DNA from: Sphingomonas sp. SUN039
GTDB taxonomy: Bacteria; Pseudomonadota; Alphaproteobacteria; Sphingomonadales; Sphingomonadaceae
Length of the DNA stretch: 64,000 nucleotides
Reading direction: 5' to 3'
NCBI RefSeq assembly: GCF_024758725.1
Contig: NZ_CP096972.1
Span: 2,462,001-2,526,000, forward strand
Part shown: positions 58,581 through 64,000 of the stretch, in pieces
Layout: each line of letters begins with the position of its first letter
How positions within the stretch are numbered: the first letter of the stretch is position 1
Made by a program: the position numbers and the translations under genes
The notes under the pieces: model-generated
The model's input: only the letters and a program-made list of their open reading frames with translations
Database searches by the model: none
What the model was told of the DNA's origin: nothing

Positions 58581-59189
58581 TCAGTCGATTGCCCAGTCGA
58601 TCGGCTTGAAACTCCCCCCGTTCGATTGCAGCGCCGAACAGGCGGTGAGTCCGACGATCAGGTCCATTTTCGCCTCGAAGCGGATATAGTCGCCGGGTCC
58701 GCTGATCGGCGGCAGCACCTCGAAACTGCCGTCTGGTTTGATCGGCACGTTCATGAAACAGTTGAACGCAACCGGGATCATGTCCTCGGTGACACCAAAA
58801 GGCGCGAGCGCGGCAGCAAGATTGCCGAAACAGCCGCGATGCGGCTCCTTGTGGCCGTAGATGATGCGGAAGGTGTCCTTCGAACACGGCGTGAGCAGAA
58901 AATCATGCCGTCCGACGGTGTCCTCGACGATCTCCAGCATCGGGGTCGACCGGTTCGACCACAACGTGTCGCCGGTGGTCAGATTAAGCTTCGACGCATA
59001 ATCGAGCGTGCGGCCCGACGAGATCGCCTCGCGCACATCGTTTGCGTTGAATGCCAGCAGATCGGCAACCTGCCGCCCCAGCGGATCGGTCACCGTCAGC
59101 GTCTGCCCCGCGCGCATCGTGAAGGCGACGCCCGAGCGCGGCTCGATACGCGACGTGGTGGTTGCAGGCCTAATCCGTTCAAGCAGCAT
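58581..59189 (-). CDS. DUF1989 (urea carboxylase-associated) family protein
   Basis: A 202-residue DUF1989 protein. Members accompany urea carboxylase and other nitrogen-metabolism genes and may act on guanidine-, urea- or hydroxamate-like compounds; no reaction is firmly known here. Signatures: GVAFTMRAGQTLTVTDPLGRQVADLLAFNAND, then LTPCSKDTF, HRGCFGNLAAALAPFG and IPVAFNCFMNVPI, with three cysteines and a histidine that may bind metal. ATG at 59189 lies 11 bases inside the end of the GntA-like gene, so the two are coupled. Confidence 0.88.
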   Translation of the reverse strand: MLLERIRPATTTSRIEPRSGVAFTMRAGQTLTVTDPLGRQVADLLAFNANDVREAISSGRTLDYASKLNLTTGDTLWSNRSTPMLEIVEDTVGRHDFLLTPCSKDTFRIIYGHKEPHRGCFGNLAAALAPFGVTEDMIPVAFNCFMNVPIKPDGSFEVLPPISGPGDYIRFEAKMDLIVGLTACSALQSNGGSFKPIDWAID

Positions 59190-59874
59190 CGCGCAGTCTC
59201 CCCTGATAGGCGAACGGACAGCCCCAGTCGTTGTCGACCACCCGTCCCGAATATTGGCGAGCCTCCGAATGCTCGCCATGTCGGGCCAGCATAGGGTTGA
59301 TCGATCCAGCCAGTTTCAAATCCCTGTCAAGAATCGATGCACGCAATTTTTCGTACCGGCCCTCGGCGCGCAGCCGCTCGAACTGGTCGTGCAGGTTGAA
59401 GATCATCGTCGGCGCAACGAACCGCCGCGCCTTGCGGCTGGCGTGCGGATGCAGGCCGACGACGAAAAACGCCTCGCCGCCGAAGCTGAGCGAGAAATGC
59501 GGGTTGCCCGGGTCCGGACTGACGTTCCTGTCGTATTTCTGGCCGAGCCAGACATCCTTGTCGCTGACCGACTGGATACGCTTCCACATCGACTCCTCGA
59601 AACAGGCTTCATCGATCGTGCGCGGGCCTTCGAAAATCACCGCGAGCGACTGGAACAGCCGCCGGTTGCGACGGTAATCGCCGGCGAATTTCATCAGCGC
59701 CGCATGGATGGTCAGGTCGTTCCACCCGCTGGTGATCGACCGCGCGACCACGGCCTTGATCTGCTGCTTCGCCAGCGCCGATTTCGCGCCGACACAGGGG
59801 AATTGCGGATTCGAGATGAAGTGGTTGAGCTTGTCGATCAGGGGGTGGGCTTGGGTAAAGGGCTGGTTGTGCAT
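59179..59874 (-). CDS. YqcI/YcgG family protein (GntA-like haem-dependent N-hydroxylase)
   Basis: A 231-residue YqcI/YcgG-family protein. The family includes GntA, the haem-dependent pre-guanitoxin N-hydroxylase, so N-oxygenation of a nitrogen compound is possible. Signatures: FPCVGAKSALAKQQIKAVVARSI, DPGNPHFSLSFGGEAFFVVGLHPHASRKARRF (histidine-rich) and FNLHDQFERLRAEGRYEKLR. ATG at 59874 is favoured over longer frames. It is paired with DUF1989 and divergent from the ATP-grasp gene by 126 bp. Confidence 0.85.
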   Translation of the reverse strand: MHNQPFTQAHPLIDKLNHFISNPQFPCVGAKSALAKQQIKAVVARSITSGWNDLTIHAALMKFAGDYRRNRRLFQSLAVIFEGPRTIDEACFEESMWKRIQSVSDKDVWLGQKYDRNVSPDPGNPHFSLSFGGEAFFVVGLHPHASRKARRFVAPTMIFNLHDQFERLRAEGRYEKLRASILDRDLKLAGSINPMLARHGEHSEARQYSGRVVDNDWGCPFAYQGRLRDAA

Positions 59875-60000
59875 TGCAGTCGTTTCGGCGGTGGGACGAT
59901 ATCGAAGGGTGAACGCCGACACGCGCGAGTCTGTTCCCCCGCAAAATCCCTGTCCGCCCCCTCTTGTGCACCGCCGCAAAGCCGCGCAGTCTGTCGCTCA

Positions 60001-61449
60001 ATGAAGCAGCAGCCGTTCGACGAAATCTGGGGCACGGGCAGCGCGCAATCGTCGCGCCCCGAATTCGCTGGCCTTGCCAAATGGCTGTCCGAAACGCCGC
60101 GCGCCGAACTCGACCGGCGGCAAAAATCGGCAGAGGCGACCTTTCGCCAACTCGGCATCACCTTTGCGGTCTATGGCGACGAAGAGTCGGCCGAACGGAT
60201 CATCCCGTTCGACATCGTGCCGCGCATGTTCACGCGCTCCGAATGGGACAAGCTCAGCGCGGGGATCGTCCAGCGGGTCGAGGCGCTGAATGCTTTCCTC
60301 GACGACATTTACGGCGCGCGGCGCATCCTGAACGAAAAAACCCAGATCATTCCGCCCGAACTGATTCTCGCCAACCCGCAGTTCCGCGGCGAGATCGTCG
60401 GCAGCCGCCCGCCGCACGGCATCTGGTCGCACATCTGCGGTATCGATCTGGTCCGCACCGGCCCCGGCGAGTTTTTCGTGCTCGAGGATAATGCCCGCAC
60501 ACCGTCGGGCGTATCGTACATGCTCGAAAATCGCGAAGCGATGATCCGGCTGTGTCCGGAACTGTTCCGCAACTACAACGTCCAGCACGTCGACAGCTAT
60601 GGCGACAGCCTGCTCCAGACCCTGCGCTCGGTTGCGCCGGCGGGCGCGGGCAGCGACCCGGTGTGTGTCATCCTGACGCCCGGACGGTTCAATTCGGCCT
60701 ATTATGAGCACAGCTTTCTGGCGGACTCGCTCGGGATCGAACTGGTCGAGGCCGCCGATCTCGAAGTCGATGACGATATTGTCTGGATGCGGACGATCAC
60801 GGGCCGGGTGCGGGTCGATGTCATCTATCGGCGCATCGACGACGATTATATCGATCCACTGGTGTTCCGTCCGGATTCGATGCTGGGCGTCCCCGGCCTG
60901 ATCGCGGCGTATCGCGCGGGCAAGGTCGCCATCGTCAACGCGCCCGGCACCGGCATTGCCGATGACAAGGCGGTGTACAGCTACATGCCCGAGATCGTGA
61001 AATATTACGCGGGCGGCGAGCCGATGCTGCCGATTGTCGAGACCTGGCGCTGCCGCGAACCGCAGGCGCTGAAATATGTCCTCGACAATCTGGCCGAGCT
61101 GGTCGTGAAGCTGGTCGACGGGTCGGGCGGATACGGGATGCTGGTCGGGCCGACCGCATCGAAAAAGGAGATCGAGGACTTCCGCGCCGCGCTGGTCGCC
61201 GAGCCGCACCGCTATATCGCGCAGCCGACTTTGGCGCTGTCGACAGTGCCCACGCTCGTCGAAAGCGGCGTCGCGCCGCGCCACGTCGACTTCCGCCCGT
61301 TCGTCCTGTCGGGCACGAATGGCGTGAAGGTCGTTCCCGGCGGGCTGACCCGCGTGGCGTTGCGCGAAGGATCGCTGGTCGTGAATTCGAGCCAGGGCGG
61401 GGGCACGAAGGACTCGTTCGTCCTGATGGACGAGGGGGACGCGGTGTAA
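60001..61449 (+). CDS. Circularly permuted ATP-grasp protein
   Basis: A 482-residue protein of the circularly permuted ATP-grasp family (DUF404/DUF407-type), predicted to ligate amino acids or peptides through acyl-phosphates. Landmarks: IPFDIVPRMFTRSEWDKL, ALNAFLDDIYG, CGIDLVRTGPGEFFVLEDNARTPSGVSY (metal/ATP region) and VVKLVDGSGGYGMLVGP (a glycine-rich loop). It is the first gene of the Anbu operon. The ATG at 60001 starts family similarity. Comparative genomics predicts that such operons make or modify a short peptide. Confidence 0.92.
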   Translation: MKQQPFDEIWGTGSAQSSRPEFAGLAKWLSETPRAELDRRQKSAEATFRQLGITFAVYGDEESAERIIPFDIVPRMFTRSEWDKLSAGIVQRVEALNAFLDDIYGARRILNEKTQIIPPELILANPQFRGEIVGSRPPHGIWSHICGIDLVRTGPGEFFVLEDNARTPSGVSYMLENREAMIRLCPELFRNYNVQHVDSYGDSLLQTLRSVAPAGAGSDPVCVILTPGRFNSAYYEHSFLADSLGIELVEAADLEVDDDIVWMRTITGRVRVDVIYRRIDDDYIDPLVFRPDSMLGVPGLIAAYRAGKVAIVNAPGTGIADDKAVYSYMPEIVKYYAGGEPMLPIVETWRCREPQALKYVLDNLAELVVKLVDGSGGYGMLVGPTASKKEIEDFRAALVAEPHRYIAQPTLALSTVPTLVESGVAPRHVDFRPFVLSGTNGVKVVPGGLTRVALREGSLVVNSSQGGGTKDSFVLMDEGDAV

Positions 61450-62384
61450 TGCTCTCGCGCACCGCCGCCTCGCTCTACTGGATGGGCCGCTATGTCGAGC
61501 GCGCCGAATTCACCGCGCGGCTCGTCGAGGCGACGGTACGCCTCGATGCGCTGTCCTCGCGACCGGCGGGCGAGGCGGCATGGGCTTCGGCGCTGGCGGT
61601 GATCGAGGCCGAAGCCGCGTTCAAGGCCACCGGCGAGAAACTGACTCCCAAGAACGTCGCGCGTTTCCTGACCTTGTCGAATGCCCATCGCGGCTCGGTC
61701 GTCTCCTGTCTCGATCTGGCGCGCGGCAATGCAAAGGCCGTGCGGACCGCGCTCAGCCGCGATGCGTGGGCGACGATCAACCGGGCGTGGCTGTTGTTCA
61801 ACGGGCGCACCTCGCCCGGCGACACCCAGGCGACACTGACCCTGATGGAGCAGGCGCAGAACGAGACGCGCGGGTTCGAGGGCGCCATAGGGCGGATGCT
61901 CCGCAACCCGGCGTCATGGCTGATCCGGCTGGGGGCGACCATCGAGCGCGCCGACAACACCGCGCGGCTGATCGACGTCAAATACCATATCCTGCTGCCC
62001 GAGGGCGAACGCGTCGGCGGCGCGGTCGACCGCGACCAATGGACCACGATCCTGCAAACGCTCGCGGCGGTGAATGCCTATCGCTGGCTCTACCGCGAGG
62101 GGCTGGAGGCGAAATCGGTGGCTGAATTGCTGATCCTGCGCCGCGAACTGCCGCGTTCGCTCGCCGCCAGTGCCGAGGAAGTCGTGCTCCACCTCAATGC
62201 GCTCGGCAAGCAGACCGGCTTTCAGGGCGAGGCAGATCGCCTCGCGCGGCTGCGTCACGCACGGCTCGGCGAAACCAAGATCGAAGCGGTGATCAAGGGC
62301 GGGCTGCACCAGTTCGTCGAGACGTTCATCGAGGAGAACGCCGCGCTCGACCAGGCGATCTCGAAGCAGTTCAGGTTTTTGTGA
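61449..62384 (+). CDS. Alpha-E domain protein
   Basis: A 311-residue alpha-helical protein of the alpha-E (DUF403) family, always found with circularly permuted ATP-grasp genes. The start MLSRTAASLYWMGRYVERAEFTARLVEATVRLD and the WLIRLGATIERADNTARLIDVKYHILLP segment are strong signatures, with the ERAE/ERAD glutamates notable. Its function is unknown, perhaps as a partner or ligase domain. The ATG overlaps the stop of the ATP-grasp gene, and the next ORF starts one base after its stop. Confidence 0.93.
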   Translation: MLSRTAASLYWMGRYVERAEFTARLVEATVRLDALSSRPAGEAAWASALAVIEAEAAFKATGEKLTPKNVARFLTLSNAHRGSVVSCLDLARGNAKAVRTALSRDAWATINRAWLLFNGRTSPGDTQATLTLMEQAQNETRGFEGAIGRMLRNPASWLIRLGATIERADNTARLIDVKYHILLPEGERVGGAVDRDQWTTILQTLAAVNAYRWLYREGLEAKSVAELLILRRELPRSLAASAEEVVLHLNALGKQTGFQGEADRLARLRHARLGETKIEAVIKGGLHQFVETFIEENAALDQAISKQFRFL

Positions 62385-62385
62385 C

Positions 62386-63213
62386 ATGCGGCTGAGCATC
62401 GACCATCACACCCGCTACCGCTTCAGCGTCCCACAGGCGCGCGTCGTGCAGCTCTTGCGCGTGACGCCCAGCGATTATGCCGCGCAGACCGTCATCGACT
62501 GGCGGATCGACGTCGACTGCGATGCACGCCTCAGGACCGGCCTCGACGGCTACGGCAACCCCACGACGATGCTCTATATCGACGGCCCCATCGAGCGCCT
62601 CGAGCTGACCGTGCGCGGCGAAGTGCTGACCGAGGATCAGGCCGGCGTCGTTAGCGGCGCGCACGAGCCGCTGCCGCCGCTGTACTTCACCCGGACGACC
62701 CCTTCGACCGAGGTTTGCGACACCACCCGCGATTTCGCCCGGATGATGCGCGGCAGCGACTGGCTCGAGCGCATCCACGCCCTCAACACCGCCGTCGGCG
62801 GCGCGATCCGGATCGAGGCAGGACGCGGCCCCGTCGGGCGCACCCCCGGCGAAATCCTCGACAGCGGGCACGGCACCACCCGCGACGCGGCGCATCTGCT
62901 CGTCGCGGTCGCGCGCGCCAGCGGCTGTCCTTCGCGGATCGTCTCGGGCCACAGCCTCCACGGCCCCAATCGCGGCCTGCGGCGATCGGCGCACTACTGG
63001 GCAGAGATCAACATCGACCGGCTCGGCTGGGTCGGGCTCGACCCGAGTTCGGGCACCTCGCCCGACGAAAGCTATGTCCGCGTCGCGGTCGGCCTCGACG
63101 CTTACGACTGTACGCCGGTTTCGGGGACGCGGACCGGCGGCGGGATCGAGGAGCTCGATGTCGATATCCGCGTCGATGCTGCGGGCCAAGAGCGAGGAAG
63201 CCAGCAGCAATGA
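62386..63213 (+). CDS. Transglutaminase-like protein lacking the catalytic cysteine
   Basis: A 275-residue transglutaminase-like protein. The N-terminal beta domain (about 1-85) begins LSIDHHTRYRFSVPQARVVQLLRVTPSD, as in Anbu-operon members. The core segment SGHGTTRDAAHLLVAVARASG (about 161-180) replaces the usual G-V-C-x-D-x-A-H with T164-T165-R-D, so the nucleophile is Thr165 or lost. Histidine (SAHYWAEI) and aspartate (GLDPSSG) remain. It is therefore likely an inactive or altered relative with a binding role. ATG 62386 is two bases after the alpha-E stop. Confidence 0.87.
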   Translation: MRLSIDHHTRYRFSVPQARVVQLLRVTPSDYAAQTVIDWRIDVDCDARLRTGLDGYGNPTTMLYIDGPIERLELTVRGEVLTEDQAGVVSGAHEPLPPLYFTRTTPSTEVCDTTRDFARMMRGSDWLERIHALNTAVGGAIRIEAGRGPVGRTPGEILDSGHGTTRDAAHLLVAVARASGCPSRIVSGHSLHGPNRGLRRSAHYWAEINIDRLGWVGLDPSSGTSPDESYVRVAVGLDAYDCTPVSGTRTGGGIEELDVDIRVDAAGQERGSQQQ

Positions 63214-63968
63214 CCTATTGCGTCGGCATGCTCGTTCGCGACGGACTGGTGCTGGTCGCCGACACGCGCACCAATGCAGGCATCGACAATATCTCGATCT
63301 ATAAAAAGCTGCATGTGCTCGCCGACACCGACGAGCGCACGATCTTTGCCTGCACGGCGGGCAGCCTGTCGGTCACCCAGTCGATGCTGTCGCTGCTCGA
63401 AGAAGGACTACCCTGCCTCGACGAAAGCGGCGTCCCCCGCACCATTGCCGCGCAACCGACGATGTTCCGCGTCGCCCAGCTGGTCGGCGAGGCGCTGTCG
63501 ACCGCCAAGCGCGCCATCGGCGCGACGCTCGAAGGCAGCAAGATCAACGCCAGTGCGTCGGTACTGGTCGGCGGCCGCATCGGCGCCAATGACTCGGGGA
63601 GCGACCTGATGCTGTTCCAGATCTATGCCGAGGGCAATTTCATCGAATGCGCGCCCGACGCGCCCTTCCTCCAGATCGGGGAGCTGAAGTACGGCAAGCC
63701 GATCCTCGACCGCGCGCTGACCTATGACACGTCGCTCGACGAGGCGGTCAAGGTCGCGCTGATCAGTTTCGATTCGACGATGCGGTCGAACCTGTCGGTC
63801 GGTCGCCCGCTCGACCTGGCGGTTGTCCCGGCCGATCCCGCACGCGCGCAAATCCGCCTGCGCCTGTCGGAGGACGACCCCTATTTCAACCGGCTGTCCG
63901 CCGACTGGGGCAGGATGATGACCGAAAGCCGCATGGCAATCGCCGACCCGCCGTTTATGAGCGCCTAG
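63210..63968 (+). CDS. Anbu-type proteasome-like peptidase
   Basis: A 252-residue Ntn-hydrolase of the Anbu (ancestral beta subunit) family. After removal of Met1 the chain starts with Thr, the expected nucleophile (M-TYCVGMLVRDGLVLVADTRTNAG). K33-equivalent lysine is in SIYKKLHVLADTDERTIF and CTAGSLSVTQSML follows. Anbu forms open helical rings and may require partner proteins from its operon. The ATG overlaps the transglutaminase-like gene stop. It is the last complete gene, and 32 bp remain in the window. Confidence 0.93.
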   Translation: MTYCVGMLVRDGLVLVADTRTNAGIDNISIYKKLHVLADTDERTIFACTAGSLSVTQSMLSLLEEGLPCLDESGVPRTIAAQPTMFRVAQLVGEALSTAKRAIGATLEGSKINASASVLVGGRIGANDSGSDLMLFQIYAEGNFIECAPDAPFLQIGELKYGKPILDRALTYDTSLDEAVKVALISFDSTMRSNLSVGRPLDLAVVPADPARAQIRLRLSEDDPYFNRLSADWGRMMTESRMAIADPPFMSA

Positions 63969-64000
63969 AATTTCCGCCCGTCCGGAGCGCCCGGCAGGCC

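Overview
The window reads as chromosome of a high-GC alphaproteobacterium, most likely a member of the Sphingomonadales. The evidence is a ctrA gene with a TTAA-N7-TTAA box in front of it, CobS, DnaJ and BolA proteins of alphaproteobacterial type, a TonB-dependent receptor with a DUF1838 neighbour, and very dense packing with ATGA/GTGA start-stop overlaps. No tRNA, rRNA, CRISPR array, integrase or recognisable transposase was seen.

Layout. 1-12.5 kb: a long, almost overlapping catabolic run (two family III CoA-transferases, a GntR regulator, two MmgE/PrpD proteins, a PaaK-like CoA ligase, an amidase, a HapK-like protein, an SDR, a tiny lipoprotein, a polysaccharide-deacetylase-type hydrolase, a crotonase and a VOC protein); the substrate cannot be identified. 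12.6-15.8 kb: a MacAB-type ABC efflux operon. 15.9-22.7 kb: a small exported peptide behind a sigma-54-like promoter, quinone oxidoreductase and DUF1330 genes, and a TonB receptor with three exported proteins; two divergent promoters here share a near-identical operator. 22.7-29 kb: NYN protein, a ~780-bp region without a gene but rich in hairpins, galE, a transglutaminase-like protein, cobS. 29-35 kb: a TetR regulator followed by a stack of VOC/glyoxalase, DUF1428, AAC(6')-like, GST, AHSA1 and DUF1697 genes. 35.2-36.6 kb: a two-gene unit (GRDP-like protein and TIGR04222 membrane protein) behind a palindrome-covered promoter. 36.7-44.2 kb: dnaJ-like, bolA-like, Nudix, epoxide-hydrolase-like, aminopeptidase P, PAP2 and amidohydrolase genes. 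44.4-47.6 kb: pyruvate dehydrogenase E3 and E2, separated by a DUF559 cassette. 47.7-56.5 kb: housekeeping and redox genes, ending in ctrA. 56.5-59.9 kb: GMC oxidoreductase, DUF1989 and GntA/YcgG-like genes. 60-64 kb: the Anbu operon (ATP-grasp, alpha-E, transglutaminase-like, proteasome-type peptidase).

A theme runs through the window: families of palindromic repeats placed as head-to-head (inverted) doublets. Some lie between genes, at least three lie in frame inside coding sequences (MmgE/PrpD, amidase, dehydrogenase E2), and two pairs flank DUF559 genes like terminal inverted repeats. No REP-associated transposase is present, so DUF559 is a candidate mobility or maintenance factor for these repeats. 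That link, the hairpin-rich region near 23.5-23.9 kb, the shared TGTCCGGACA operator, the GRDP-TIGR04222 unit, and the Anbu operon whose transglutaminase-like member lacks its catalytic cysteine are the most interesting leads.
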